Shown in pieces: positions 52,490 through 61,963 of a stretch of DNA of 64,000 nt. Location: NCBI RefSeq assembly GCF_036289405.1, contig NZ_JAYFFI010000004.1, forward strand, positions 1-64,000. The letters are read 5' to 3'. The translations under genes and the position numbers were made by a program. Below the pieces are notes generated by a model, which was given only the letters and a program-made list of their open reading frames with translations, did no database searches and had not been told where the DNA came from. Position 1 is the stretch's first letter. Each line of letters opens with the position of its first letter. The DNA comes from Pseudoramibacter faecis (lineage in GTDB: Bacteria > Bacillota > Clostridia > Eubacteriales > Eubacteriaceae).

Positions 52490-54247
52490 ATGATTAAAAC
52501 ACTCATGGCGAGTCTGCGCGAATACAAAAAGGCATCGCTGTTCTCGCCGCTTTTCGTGACCCTCGAAGTCGTCATGGAAGTCATCATCCCATTGCTCATG
52601 GCCCGCCTGATCGACCAGGGGCTCAACAAGGGCGATATGCGCGCCACCGTGACCTATGGTCTTGTGATGCTCGCCGTCGCCGCCGTCGCCCTGCTCTTTG
52701 GGGCCCTGGCCGGCAAATACTGCGCCACCGCGTCTACCGGCCTCGCCAAGAACCTGCGCCACGATATCTTTGCCAGGGTGCAGGATTTTTCTTTCAGCAA
52801 CATCGATCATTTTTCCACCGGGGGGCTTGTCACCCGGATGACCACGGACATCACCAACGTTCAAATGGCCTATATGCTCATCGTCCGGGTGGCCGTCCGC
52901 GCGCCGCTGATGCTCATCTTCTCGCTCGTCATGAGCCTGACCATCAACCCGCAGCTGGCGAGCACTTTTTTAATCGCCATTCCGGTGATGGGCGTCGGCC
53001 TGCTGCTCATCGTCCGCGCTTCCCATCCGGTCTTCCAGAAGGTCTTCCGGGTTTATGACAGGCTCAACAATATCGTTCAGGAAAATTTGCGGGGCATCCG
53101 CGTGGTGAAATCCTTTGTGCGCGAGGACTACGAGGTTAAAAAATTCAACAACGTCTCCAACGACATCTACGAAAAATTCAGCCGTGCCGAAAAGCTCGTC
53201 GCCTTCAACAGCCCGCTGATGCAAATTGTGATGTATGCCTGCATGATCACGCTGGCCTGGTTTGGCGCGCGCTTTATCGTCGGCGGCACCTTGACCACCG
53301 GCGAGCTCACCAGCCTGATCACCTACGTGATGCAAATCCTGATGAGCCTGATGATGCTCTCGATGATCTTTGTGATGATGACCATCGCCCAGGCTTCGGG
53401 CGAGCGCATCGTTGAAGTCCTTAATACCAAAAGCAATCTGACGAACGCTGTCCGTCCGGTGATGGCCCTCAAGGACGGGTCGGTGGTTTTCGACAACGTC
53501 AGTTTTTCCTATCAGAACAACCCGGACAAGCTCTCCCTTAAAAATGTGAACCTGGCCATTGCCTCCGGCGAAACCATCGGCATCATCGGCGGGACGGGAT
53601 CGGCCAAAAGTTCGCTGGTGCAGCTGATCCCCCGGCTTTACGACGCAACCGTCGGCACGGTTTACGTCGGCGGGGTGGATGTGCGCGAAATCGATCTGAA
53701 AACCCTCCGGGCCGACGTGGCCATGGTGCTTCAGAAAAACGTGCTTTTCTCCGGAACCATCGCCGACAACCTGCGCTGGGGAGATCCGGACGCCACCGAC
53801 GAGGAACTTTGGCATGTCTGCGAAATCGCCTGCGCCGACGAATTCATCAAAGACATGCCGGACGGGCTTGCCACGATGATCGAGCAGGGCGGCTCCAACG
53901 TCTCCGGCGGGCAAAAGCAGCGCCTGTGCATCGCCCGGGCCCTCCTCGCCCGGCCGAAGATCCTCATCATGGACGACTCCACCTCGGCGGTGGACACCAA
54001 AACCGATGCGAAAATCCGCACCGCCCTGAAAGAGATCATCCCCGGCACCACCACCTTTATCATCGCCCAGCGCATCGGCTCGGTGCAGGAGGCCGACCGC
54101 ATCATCGTGATGGACGGCGGAACCGTGTCCGATTTCGGCACCCACGACGAGCTGCTCACACGCTCGCCGATTTACCGCGAAGTGTATGAATCGCAAACCA
54201 AAACCTCGCCTGACGCGGCGAAGAAAGGAGACGAAGCCCATGTCTAA
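52490..54247 (+). CDS. Heterodimeric ABC exporter subunit, degenerate ATPase site
   Basis: 585 residues. Six helices, for example VMEVIIPLLMARLID and APLMLIFSLVMSLTI. The ATPase deviates at several key places: P-loop GGTGSAKSSL has Ala before the Lys, Walker B is ILIMDDSTSAVD with Asp for Glu, and the H-loop is IIAQRIGSV with Gln for His. Signature NVSGGQKQRLCIARALL is intact. So it is the non-hydrolysing partner of the next gene. AAGGAGGATTTGC precedes the ATG. Confidence 0.88.
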   Translation: MIKTLMASLREYKKASLFSPLFVTLEVVMEVIIPLLMARLIDQGLNKGDMRATVTYGLVMLAVAAVALLFGALAGKYCATASTGLAKNLRHDIFARVQDFSFSNIDHFSTGGLVTRMTTDITNVQMAYMLIVRVAVRAPLMLIFSLVMSLTINPQLASTFLIAIPVMGVGLLLIVRASHPVFQKVFRVYDRLNNIVQENLRGIRVVKSFVREDYEVKKFNNVSNDIYEKFSRAEKLVAFNSPLMQIVMYACMITLAWFGARFIVGGTLTTGELTSLITYVMQILMSLMMLSMIFVMMTIAQASGERIVEVLNTKSNLTNAVRPVMALKDGSVVFDNVSFSYQNNPDKLSLKNVNLAIASGETIGIIGGTGSAKSSLVQLIPRLYDATVGTVYVGGVDVREIDLKTLRADVAMVLQKNVLFSGTIADNLRWGDPDATDEELWHVCEIACADEFIKDMPDGLATMIEQGGSNVSGGQKQRLCIARALLARPKILIMDDSTSAVDTKTDAKIRTALKEIIPGTTTFIIAQRIGSVQEADRIIVMDGGTVSDFGTHDELLTRSPIYREVYESQTKTSPDAAKKGDEAHV

Positions 54248-56195
54248 AGAAAAACACAAACTCAAGGGCATCCACTACGTGGACGAAAACGGTCAGCGCG
54301 TGGGACACAAGATCCCCAAGGCCGAGCCCTCCCGCGCCGACCAGATCGACGGGGCGACAGTGCGCCGGCTGGCGGCCTATATCGACAGAAACTACAAGCT
54401 GCGGTTTAGCGCCGTCATCGTCTTCATCATCGCCAGCGCCGTGGTGGGCGCCGTGGGATCGCTGTTCATCGGGAGTGTCATCGACGACTACATCACGCCG
54501 ATGCTCCGCCAGGCTCATCCCAATTTCGCCCCGCTTTTGCACGCGGTGATCGTCATGGCCTGCATCTTTGCCGGCGGCGCCCTGTGCACCCTGCTGTACA
54601 ACCGCATCATGGTCACCATTTCCCAGGGCATCCAGAAGGATATCCGCGACGAAATGTTCGCCAATATGCAGCGGCTGCCGATCCGCTATTTCGATCAGAA
54701 CGCCCACGGCGACATCATGAGCCATTTCACCAACGACACCGACACCCTGCGCCAGATGCTTTCCATCGCGCTGCCCCAGAGCATCAGCGCCCTGGTGACC
54801 GTCATCGCGGTATTTATCGCCATGCTGACCACCAGCCTGGTGCTGACCCTCCTCGTCGTGGTGACCATCGCTGCGATGATCTGGATTTCCGGCAAGGTCA
54901 CCGGCGCGAGCTCCCGGTATTTTATCCGCCAGCAGAATGCCCTCGGCGTCGTCAACGGCAATATCGAAGAAATCATGGCCGGGCAGAAGGTCGTCAAAGT
55001 GTTTAACCACGAGGCGGCGGCCCAGGCCGATTTCGACGCGAAAAACGAAACCCTGTTCCAAAACGCGGAAAGCGCCAACACCTTCGCCAACATTTTGATG
55101 CCCATCATGGGCAACCTCGGCAACGTGCAGTACGTGCTGGTCGCCCTGGTGGGCGCCGTGATGATGCTCTCCGGCCACACGGCGCTGACCCTCGGCGGCC
55201 TGGTCGCCTTCCTGAATCTGACCAAGAGCTTCTCGATGCCCATCAGTCAGATGTCCCAGCAACTTAACGCCATCATCATGGCGCTGGCCGGCGCCAAGCG
55301 CATCTTCACCCTGATGGACGAAATGCCCGAAGCCGACGGCGGCGACGTGACCCTGGTGAACGCCATCGTGAAAAACGGCCAGCTCCTCGAGGCGGACCAC
55401 CGCACCGAAACCTGGGCCTGGCGCGCGCCGGATACCGACGGCGCAGTGCACTACCGGGCGATGCGCGGCGAAGTGCGCCTCGATCACGTCGACTTTGAAT
55501 ACGAAGCGAACAAACCCATTCTCCACGACATCACCATCCACGGCAAGCCCGGCCAGAAAATCGCCCTGGTCGGGGCCACCGGCGCCGGCAAAACCACCAT
55601 CACCAACCTGATCAACCGATTTTACGACATCGGCGGCGGCGAGATCCAATACGACGGCATCGACATCCGCCGCATCACCAAGCCGGCTCTGCGCCGCTCC
55701 CTGGGGATTGTGCTGCAGGAAACCAACCTCTTTACCGGCACGGTGATGGAAAACATCCGCTACGGCAATCTGGACGCCTCCGACGCGGAGGTGATCGCCG
55801 CGGCGCGCCTGGCCAATGCCGACGAGTTTATTCGTCTTTTGCCCGACGGCTACGACACGACGATCGACGGCAGCGGCGGAAACCTCTCCCAGGGGCAGTG
55901 CCAGCTTTTGGCCATCGCCCGGGCGGCCGTCGCCAACCCGCCGGCCATGATTTTGGACGAAGCCACCTCCTCCATCGACACCCGCACCGAAGCCCTGGTG
56001 CAGGCGGGCATGGACAAGCTGATGATCGGGCGCACGGTGTTCATCATCGCCCATCGCCTTTCGACGGTGCGCAATGCCGACGCCATCATGGTGATGGATC
56101 ACGGCCGCATCATCGAGCGGGGCAGCCACGACGAACTGATCGCCAGGGGTGGCGTGTATTATCAGCTTTACACCGGCAACGCCGAGCTCGAATAA
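54240..56195 (+). CDS. Heterodimeric ABC exporter subunit, canonical ATPase site
   Basis: 651 residues from the ATG at 54240, overlapping the end of the partner gene (AAGGAGACGAAGCCC upstream). Membrane domain with VIVFIIASAVVGAVGSLFIGSVIDDYI; ATPase with GATGAGKTTITNLINRFYD, signature NLSQGQCQLLAIARAA, Walker B AMILDEATSSID and IIAHRLSTV. The ATPase is preceded by an unusual linker of about 40 residues with PEADGGDVTLVN...HRTETWAWRAPDTDGA. Paralogous to the 47.3 kb subunit. Confidence 0.88.
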   Translation: MSKEKHKLKGIHYVDENGQRVGHKIPKAEPSRADQIDGATVRRLAAYIDRNYKLRFSAVIVFIIASAVVGAVGSLFIGSVIDDYITPMLRQAHPNFAPLLHAVIVMACIFAGGALCTLLYNRIMVTISQGIQKDIRDEMFANMQRLPIRYFDQNAHGDIMSHFTNDTDTLRQMLSIALPQSISALVTVIAVFIAMLTTSLVLTLLVVVTIAAMIWISGKVTGASSRYFIRQQNALGVVNGNIEEIMAGQKVVKVFNHEAAAQADFDAKNETLFQNAESANTFANILMPIMGNLGNVQYVLVALVGAVMMLSGHTALTLGGLVAFLNLTKSFSMPISQMSQQLNAIIMALAGAKRIFTLMDEMPEADGGDVTLVNAIVKNGQLLEADHRTETWAWRAPDTDGAVHYRAMRGEVRLDHVDFEYEANKPILHDITIHGKPGQKIALVGATGAGKTTITNLINRFYDIGGGEIQYDGIDIRRITKPALRRSLGIVLQETNLFTGTVMENIRYGNLDASDAEVIAAARLANADEFIRLLPDGYDTTIDGSGGNLSQGQCQLLAIARAAVANPPAMILDEATSSIDTRTEALVQAGMDKLMIGRTVFIIAHRLSTVRNADAIMVMDHGRIIERGSHDELIARGGVYYQLYTGNAELE

Positions 56196-56205
56196 ATGCA
56201 CAGCA

Positions 56206-56240
56206 AAAAAGCGATTCACAGGATGTGAATCGCTTTTTTA
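56206..56240. terminator. Bidirectional terminator
   Basis: AAAAAAGCGATTCAC-AGGAT-GTGAATCGCTTTTTT, a perfect 15-bp stem with T-runs both ways, between convergent genes. Confidence 0.95.
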
Positions 56241-56261
56241 TGTTGAAGGGCCGGCTGCCGG

Positions 56262-57287
56262 TCAGCGCCCTTCGGCCGAATCGGCGAACGCCTGCCTCCA
56301 GGCCGCTTCGTGAAAGCCGGCCAGCAGCCGGTCCGGCCAGACGAGCATCGGCGTTTTGATCAGATCCGGCGCCGCTGTCATCGCGTTCGCCAAGGCCCGA
56401 AGGGAGAGGCCCGCGGCCCGCGTCTTCAAACGGGCCGCACGATAGGCCGCTGCCTTCGTGTCGAGCAGCCGGCGATAGCGCGGCCCGGCCCGCTCGAGCA
56501 GCGCAAGGCTTTCCTCCCGGCGCAGCGGATCCGCCGCCACATCCCGGCGCAGCACCTCGCGCTCCCGGCAAAAGGCCCGTGCCCGGGCATCCTTTGCTCC
56601 GCCGCGACCGACGATGAGCAGCGGCCGCATTTTGGTCAGATCTTCCCAATCGAAGCGGTACTGTAATGCCGGCACGAGATGGCGCGCATCCCCCACATAA
56701 TCAACAGTAACGTTTAAATCCTTGTCGAAGGTAAACTTTGAAACCGCCACATTGGCGAGCACCCATTCCCGCATGGCCTCCGCCGGGATGCCCGCCGCAT
56801 AGTTGAGCCAGGTTTGAATGGCAAATCCGTGGGAGGCGATGGCGATGGTCTTGCCGTGATAACGCCGCACGATGCCCAGCACCGCGTCCCGCACCCGGTT
56901 ATACACCTGGGCGCCGCCTTCGCCGCCGGGGGACACAAGTTTTCCGGGCGCATTTTTGGCCGCCGCTGCAAAGTTCGGAAAAATCACACTCACTTCCTGC
57001 ATGGGCCGCCCTTCGACGATGCCGAAGTCAATCTCCTTCAGGCCGGGATCCACCACCACCGGCACATCATGGTCCTGGCCGGTTAGCACATAGGCCAGCG
57101 TCTGACGCGCCCGCTTCAGCGGGCTGGTCGCCGCCACGTCGATGGGAATCGCCTTAAAATAATCCGTCAGCAGGGCACCCTGCTTTTCGCCCAGGGCGTT
57201 CAGCGGAGCGTCGATCACGCCCTGCCACCGACAAGCCACATTATAATCCGTCGTGCCGTGACGCACGAGATAAACGGTCGTTGGCAT
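56262..57287 (-). CDS. Histidine phosphatase fused to an ArsC/Spx-like domain lacking the catalytic cysteine
   Basis: 341 residues. Residues 1-210 are a phosphoglycerate-mutase-like phosphatase: VYLVRHGTTDYN (Arg9, His10), SPLKRARQTL, the Glu in EIDFGIVEGRP and the second His in IASHGFAIQTW. From about 220 a thioredoxin-like ArsC/Spx domain follows: RPLLIVGRGGAKDARARAFCRE, DVAADPLRREESLALLERAG, ALANAMTAAPDLIKTPMLVWPDRLLAGFHEAAW. The position of the usual CxxS/CxxC cysteine is Ala-Lys, so it cannot be a reductase. The combined role is unknown. GGAGGAGAAGG precedes the ATG. Confidence 0.78.
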   Translation of the reverse strand: MPTTVYLVRHGTTDYNVACRWQGVIDAPLNALGEKQGALLTDYFKAIPIDVAATSPLKRARQTLAYVLTGQDHDVPVVVDPGLKEIDFGIVEGRPMQEVSVIFPNFAAAAKNAPGKLVSPGGEGGAQVYNRVRDAVLGIVRRYHGKTIAIASHGFAIQTWLNYAAGIPAEAMREWVLANVAVSKFTFDKDLNVTVDYVGDARHLVPALQYRFDWEDLTKMRPLLIVGRGGAKDARARAFCREREVLRRDVAADPLRREESLALLERAGPRYRRLLDTKAAAYRAARLKTRAAGLSLRALANAMTAAPDLIKTPMLVWPDRLLAGFHEAAWRQAFADSAEGR

Positions 57288-57382
57288 CCTTCTCCTCCTT
57301 CACTGCTTATTTTAACCTCACTATAGCGAATCCCCGCGGGTTTCGCAAGAAAATTATCCTTCCGCGGTTGCCGCTGCCACGT

Positions 57383-57416
57383 AAAAAAGACCCGATCGCG
57401 AACGTTCAGGTCTTTG
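57383..57416 (-). terminator. Terminator of ileS
   Basis: AAAGACC/GGTCTTT stem followed by TTTTTAC on the minus strand, 25 bases after ileS. Confidence 0.75.
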
Positions 57417-57440
57417 GGATAGGCGATGGCGCTTCTGAAT

Positions 57441-60400
57441 TTACACCCGCATAACCGACAGCTTCACAGCGTGGCCGTTAAGATCGAAGGCTTCTTCGCC
57501 GTCGCCGGCCGTCAGGCGTTCTGCCAGCGTTTCCTTTTTAATGAAGGCGTCGTGGGTTTCAAGGGCCGCGGCGACCTCCGTGTCCGCCGTGTAGGTGATC
57601 GCGATGTGATCTGTCACGTTAAAATCGTGGTTCTTGCGCATCTGCTGCACCTTGGAGACGCATTCCCGGGCGATGCCCTCAGCGATGAGCGCCGGCGTGA
57701 GGGCCATGTCGAGGATCACGAAGTGCCCGCCGTCGGTCTGCACGTCAAAGCCGTCCTTGGCCGCAATGCGCACGTCCACCATTTCCGGGGTGACGGCGAT
57801 GGTGTCGTCGCCGACGGTGACTTCATAGGCTTCGCCGGCTGCCGTCGCCGCCACCAGCGCCGCCGCATCCACTGTGGCCATGGCCTTGCCGAGGAGCTTG
57901 ACCTTGGGCCCGAGGATGGGCCCGGCCACCTTGAAGTTGGGCTTGACTGTGTAGTTGATGAATTTACCAAGGTCGTCCTCGAAGTCGACGGTCTTGATGT
58001 TGAGCTCTTCCTTCAGCAGATCCGTCAAATCGCCGAGCACCGCCTGGTATTTGCCGTCGACGATGACCTTGGACAGCGGCTGGCGCACCTTGATGCCTCC
58101 GTCTTCCCGGGCCGAGCGGCCGAGGGAGACCAGATCCCGCACCAGATCCATCGGCGCTTCCACATCGGCGTCAATGAGGGCATCATCCGCCGCCGGATAA
58201 GCGGCCAGATGCACCGATTCCGCTCCCGTGAGATCGCAGTACATCTCTTCGGTGATAAAGGGCGCAAAAGGCGCGCAAAGCCGACACAGCCCCTCGAGCA
58301 CCTCATAGGTCGTGCGGTAAACGGCCTTTTTGTCCGCGTTCATTGCCGACGCCCAGAAGCGGCGGCGATTGCGGCGGATATACCAGTTGGACAAATCCTC
58401 GTTCACAAAGTTCTGGATCAAGTGCACCACGGCGTTGTGGTTGTAGGCATCCATTGCGGCGGTCACCTCCCGCACCAGTCGATGGTATTTGCTGAGAATC
58501 CAGCGGTCGATCACCGGGCGCTCGGCCACCGGCGCTTCAAAGGCGTCCCCGGCCAGGGCGTCGGCGTCGATGCCGTCGGTGTTAGCGTAAAGCGCGAAGA
58601 AGGCATAGATGTTCTTGAACGTATTGAAGAACTTGGAACGCACTTCTTTCAGGCCCTCTTCGTCGAAGCGGGTGGGCGTCCAGGCCGGACTGACATACAT
58701 CAGATACCAGCGCAGCGCGTCGGCGCCGTATTGGTCGAAGAGCGCGAAGGGATTGACCGTGTTGCCCTTGCTCTTGGACATCTTCTGCCCTTCGGCGTCG
58801 AGCACCAAATCATTGACCAACACATTTTGATAGGGCGATTTTCCGGTGATAAAGGTGGAAATCGCGAGCAGCGAATAAAACCACCCCCGGGTCTGGTCGA
58901 TGCCTTCACAGATGAAGTCCGCCGGGAACTGATCGGCCCAGACATCCTTGTTCTCGAAGGGATAATGCTGCTGGGCAAAGGGCATCGAGCCGGAATCAAA
59001 CCACACGTCGACGACGTCCGGCACGCGGCTCATGCGCCCGCCGCAGTCCGGGCAGGTCAGGTGCACGTCGTCCACGTAGGGACGGTGCAGCTCGATATCG
59101 GCACTGATATCCTCAATGGCGCGGTCGGCCAGCTCCCGGCGGCTTCCCACCGAGGTGGTGCAGCCGCAGTCCGGATCGTCACAGCGCCAGATGTTAAGCG
59201 GTGTTCCCCAATAACGGCTGCGGGAAAGGGCCCAGTCGTTGAGGTTTTCCAGCCAATTGCCGAAGCGCTTTTCGCCGACAAATGGCGGGAACCACTTGAC
59301 GCCGTTGTTATTTGCGATCAGCTTGTCCTTGAGCTTGGTGATTTCGATGTACCAGCTGGGCTTCGCGTAATACACCAGCGGCGTTTTGCAGCGCCAGCAA
59401 TGGGGATAGTTGTGTTCGACCTTTTCCTTCTTGAAGAGCGCGCCCTGATCCTTCAGCCATTTGATGATCTCGATATCGAGGCCCTCTTCCATCACGAAAT
59501 GCCCCTGCCACGGCGTCGCCGTGTATTTGCCGTCGAGGCCCACGGGCTGGAGCACCGGCAGTTTGTAGCGGCGGCCGACCTGATAGTCGTCTTCCCCGAA
59601 GGCCGGCGCGATGTGGACGATGCCCGTACCGTCGTCGGTGGTGACATAATCGGCGCAGGTCACAAAATAACCCTTGCCGCGCGTCGGTTTCACAAAAGGC
59701 ATGAGCGGTTCGTATTCGAGGTATTCAAGATCTTTGCCTTTCATTTCGGCCAGCACCTCGTAATCCTCTCCAAAGAGCTTATCCGCCAGCACCTTCGCGC
59801 AGTAAAACACCGTGCCCCGGCTGTTCACTTTCACATAATCCGCTTCCGGATTGACGCAAAGGGCGACGTTTGCCGCGAGGGTCCAAGGGGTTGTCGTCCA
59901 GACGAGGAAGTATTCGTCGGCGTCCCTGCGCTTGAAGGCGACGATGACCGTGTTGGTCTTGATCATCTGGTAGCCCTGGGCCACTTCGTGGGAGGCCAGC
60001 CCCGTGCCGCAACGCGGGCAATAGGGCAAAATCTTGTGCCCTTCGTAGAGGTAGCCCTCTTCAAAAAACTCGTTGAGGATCCACCATTCGGACTCGATAT
60101 AGTCGTTATCGAGGGTGATATAAGGGTGGTCGAGATCGATGAAATAACCCATGCGGCGGGTGAGCTCGCGCCACTGCGCTTCGTAGGTGAACACTGACTC
60201 CCGGCATTTTTTGTTGAAGGCCGCGATGCCGTAATCCTCGATTTCCGGCTTGCTGTAGATGCCGAGCTGCTTTTCCACCTCGATTTCCACCGGCAGACCG
60301 TGGGTGTCCCAGCCGGCCTTGCGCAGCACGCGGTGACCGCGCATGGTCTGGTATTTGCAAACCGAGTCCTTCAGGGTTCTGGCCAGCACGTGGTGAATGC

Positions 60401-60569
60401 CCGGCTTACCGTTGGCCGTCGGCGGCCCTTCAAAAAAGACAAAATTCTCGTCGTCCGCGTGGACGTCGATGGTTCTGTTCAAAATATCCATGGATTCCCA
60501 TGCCGCCGCAATCGCGGTTTCCACCGCCTTCACCGGTTCCTTGGATAAATCCGAAAATGCTCGTGTCAT
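57441..60569 (-). CDS. ileS: Isoleucyl-tRNA synthetase, long (type 2) form
   Basis: Charges tRNA-Ile. 1042 residues; class I signature in FEGPPTANGKPGIHHVLART, catalytic GWDTHGLPVEIEVEKQLG, and KMSKSKGN near residue 600. Length and sequence resemble the eukaryote-like IleRS2 type, whose members are often less sensitive to mupirocin. The editing domain (TTTPWTLAANVALCVNPEADY) is present. ATG 60569 with GAGGAGGCATT. Controlled by an upstream T-box. Confidence 0.96.
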   Translation of the reverse strand: MTRAFSDLSKEPVKAVETAIAAAWESMDILNRTIDVHADDENFVFFEGPPTANGKPGIHHVLARTLKDSVCKYQTMRGHRVLRKAGWDTHGLPVEIEVEKQLGIYSKPEIEDYGIAAFNKKCRESVFTYEAQWRELTRRMGYFIDLDHPYITLDNDYIESEWWILNEFFEEGYLYEGHKILPYCPRCGTGLASHEVAQGYQMIKTNTVIVAFKRRDADEYFLVWTTTPWTLAANVALCVNPEADYVKVNSRGTVFYCAKVLADKLFGEDYEVLAEMKGKDLEYLEYEPLMPFVKPTRGKGYFVTCADYVTTDDGTGIVHIAPAFGEDDYQVGRRYKLPVLQPVGLDGKYTATPWQGHFVMEEGLDIEIIKWLKDQGALFKKEKVEHNYPHCWRCKTPLVYYAKPSWYIEITKLKDKLIANNNGVKWFPPFVGEKRFGNWLENLNDWALSRSRYWGTPLNIWRCDDPDCGCTTSVGSRRELADRAIEDISADIELHRPYVDDVHLTCPDCGGRMSRVPDVVDVWFDSGSMPFAQQHYPFENKDVWADQFPADFICEGIDQTRGWFYSLLAISTFITGKSPYQNVLVNDLVLDAEGQKMSKSKGNTVNPFALFDQYGADALRWYLMYVSPAWTPTRFDEEGLKEVRSKFFNTFKNIYAFFALYANTDGIDADALAGDAFEAPVAERPVIDRWILSKYHRLVREVTAAMDAYNHNAVVHLIQNFVNEDLSNWYIRRNRRRFWASAMNADKKAVYRTTYEVLEGLCRLCAPFAPFITEEMYCDLTGAESVHLAAYPAADDALIDADVEAPMDLVRDLVSLGRSAREDGGIKVRQPLSKVIVDGKYQAVLGDLTDLLKEELNIKTVDFEDDLGKFINYTVKPNFKVAGPILGPKVKLLGKAMATVDAAALVAATAAGEAYEVTVGDDTIAVTPEMVDVRIAAKDGFDVQTDGGHFVILDMALTPALIAEGIARECVSKVQQMRKNHDFNVTDHIAITYTADTEVAAALETHDAFIKKETLAERLTAGDGEEAFDLNGHAVKLSVMRV

Positions 60570-60619
60570 AATGCCTCCTCAAGTGACTGTGATGATCGCG
60601 CTCCTGCGCGCTGCCAAAA

Positions 60620-60893
60620 TAAAAAATCCCTTCTGCCAATCCAAAAGGATTGCGCAAAGGGACGATAATGACAATTGCCTTACCGCGGTGCCACCCGCAT
60701 TGGTGTTTAAACACCCGCTTCATTTAAAAGATTAACGGCTTCCCGGACCGCCCTGTCCCATTCGCAATGCGTTCAGGCGATCAGCTCCGGAGTGATCCGA
60801 GCCTTCTGCGTTTTAGCTGTCTTACACCGCGAGGACAGCCTCTCTAAAAAACGCGGATGAAGGTTCCGTCTCCTTCTCTGCTTTTGATGGTTA
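60620..60893 (-). ncRNA. T-box leader (Ile-responsive)
   Basis: The minus strand contains the invariant GGGTGGCACCGCGG T-box (60682-60695). It also has a terminator hairpin TCCCTTTGCGCAATC...GCAGAAGGGA (60627-60662) followed by TTTTTT, and upstream stem I sequence with AGAGAGGCTGTCC. ATC triplets that could serve as the Ile specifier lie at 60779-60781 and 60794-60796. Uncharged tRNA-Ile would stop termination and allow ileS transcription. Confidence 0.93.
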
Positions 60894-60899
60894 CGCTGT

Positions 60900-60927
60900 A
60901 TTGTAACATTTTTCAAAAAAATTGCAA
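60900..60927 (-). promoter_or_regulatory. Promoter of the ileS T-box transcript
   Basis: TTGCAA (60922-60927) and TACAAT (60900-60905) on the minus strand, spacer 16. Confidence 0.55.
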
Positions 60928-61029
60928 GCAGCAAATGATTATTTCATCAAGTTTCATGTTACGCTCCGTTTCATTGGTTTTTCTAAATCCTTTGAACAAG
61001 ATTTTATCTGCCGCCGCCGGCAAATCGTG

Positions 61030-61046
61030 TTATAATAAAAATATCA
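61030..61046 (+). promoter_or_regulatory. -10 box and PerR-like site before rubrerythrin
   Basis: TTATAAT followed by AAAAATATCA gives a partial match to the PerR operator (inverted TTATAAT). The -35 box is not obvious. Control by peroxide is inference. Confidence 0.3.
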
Positions 61047-61085
61047 TTCTGTAACCATAATGCACAAAAAGAAGGAGGTCCACAC

Positions 61086-61688
61086 ATGGGAAGACTCAAG
61101 GGAACCCAGACCCTGAAAAATTTAATGCAGGCTTATGTCGGCGAATCGCAGGCGCGCAACCGCTACACCTTCTGGGCGTCTAAAGCGAAAAAGGAAGGCT
61201 TCGTCCAGATCCAAAACATCTTTTTGGAAACCGCCGCCAACGAAAAAGAACACGGCGAAGTGTTCTACAAATACATCGCCGAAAGCGAGCTGACCGGCGG
61301 CGAAGCGCTCACTGTTCCGGTGGACGCCGAATTTCCGGTGGCCATGTCCGCCTCGACCTATGACAATCTGATGAATGCCGCGGCCGGCGAGAAGGAAGAA
61401 TGGTCGGAGCTCTACCCAACCTTTGCCGCCGTCGCCAAGAAGGAAGGCTTCGACGATATTGCCGAAAGCTTTATCCGCATCTCTGTGGCCGAACTCGCCC
61501 ACGAAACCCGCTACAAAAAACTGGCCGCCAACCTGAAGACCGGCAAAGTGTTTAAACGCGAGGGCGACGACATCAAATGGAAGTGCGGCAACTGCGGCTA
61601 CATCTTTGAAGGGCCGGAAGCCCCGGAAACCTGCCCCGCCTGCAAGCATCCCCGGTCTTATTTCGAACTCTTTGTCGAAGCTTATTAA
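61086..61688 (+). CDS. rbr: Rubrerythrin
   Basis: 200 residues. Peroxide reductase of anaerobes. N-terminal diiron four-helix domain with YVGESQARNRYTFWA, TAANEKEHGEVF and AELAHETRYKKL supplying the Glu/His ligands. C-terminal rubredoxin-like iron site CGNCGYIF...CPACKHPRSYF. AGAAGGAGGTCCACAC precedes the ATG. It stands alone with its own promoter and is probably induced by peroxide or oxygen. Confidence 0.96.
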   Translation: MGRLKGTQTLKNLMQAYVGESQARNRYTFWASKAKKEGFVQIQNIFLETAANEKEHGEVFYKYIAESELTGGEALTVPVDAEFPVAMSASTYDNLMNAAAGEKEEWSELYPTFAAVAKKEGFDDIAESFIRISVAELAHETRYKKLAANLKTGKVFKREGDDIKWKCGNCGYIFEGPEAPETCPACKHPRSYFELFVEAY

Positions 61689-61786
61689 AGCGTTGAAACG
61701 TCTCATCACGGGGCGTTTTTTATCAGCCATCCCCTTTGCCGATACCGCTTATCCAAGCGTAACCGTCCAACCGAAAGGAGACGTCC

Positions 61787-61939
61787 ATGCATTTGAATAT
61801 CCACACCGACGATCAGGCCAAGCAGAAAAGCTTTCGCTACGAACTGGAGCTTTCGACCGCGGCCATCGTCACGACCACCGCGCTGACCTGCGCCGCCTTC
61901 ACCGCGGTGATGATTATCCACCTGCTGACCCGTGATTGA
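61787..61939 (+). CDS. Small single-span membrane protein (50 residues)
   Basis: MHLNIHTDDQAKQKSFRYEL then a hydrophobic stretch STAAIVTTTALTCAAFTAVMIIHLL. A strong GAAAGGAGACGTCC site precedes the ATG, and a perfect terminator follows at 61964-61997, which support a real gene. 98 bases after rubrerythrin with no terminator between, so co-transcription is likely. Confidence 0.6.
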   Translation: MHLNIHTDDQAKQKSFRYELELSTAAIVTTTALTCAAFTAVMIIHLLTRD

Positions 61940-61963
61940 CGTGATTGAACCTTCTCATAGCGC

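Noticed and set aside
57426..60197. 923-codon open frame opposite ileS
   Set aside because: Antisense shadow of a GC-rich conserved gene; no ribosome site and no recognisable domains. The same applies to long antisense frames opposite the ABC genes (34689-36500, 47407-49263, 54156-56219).
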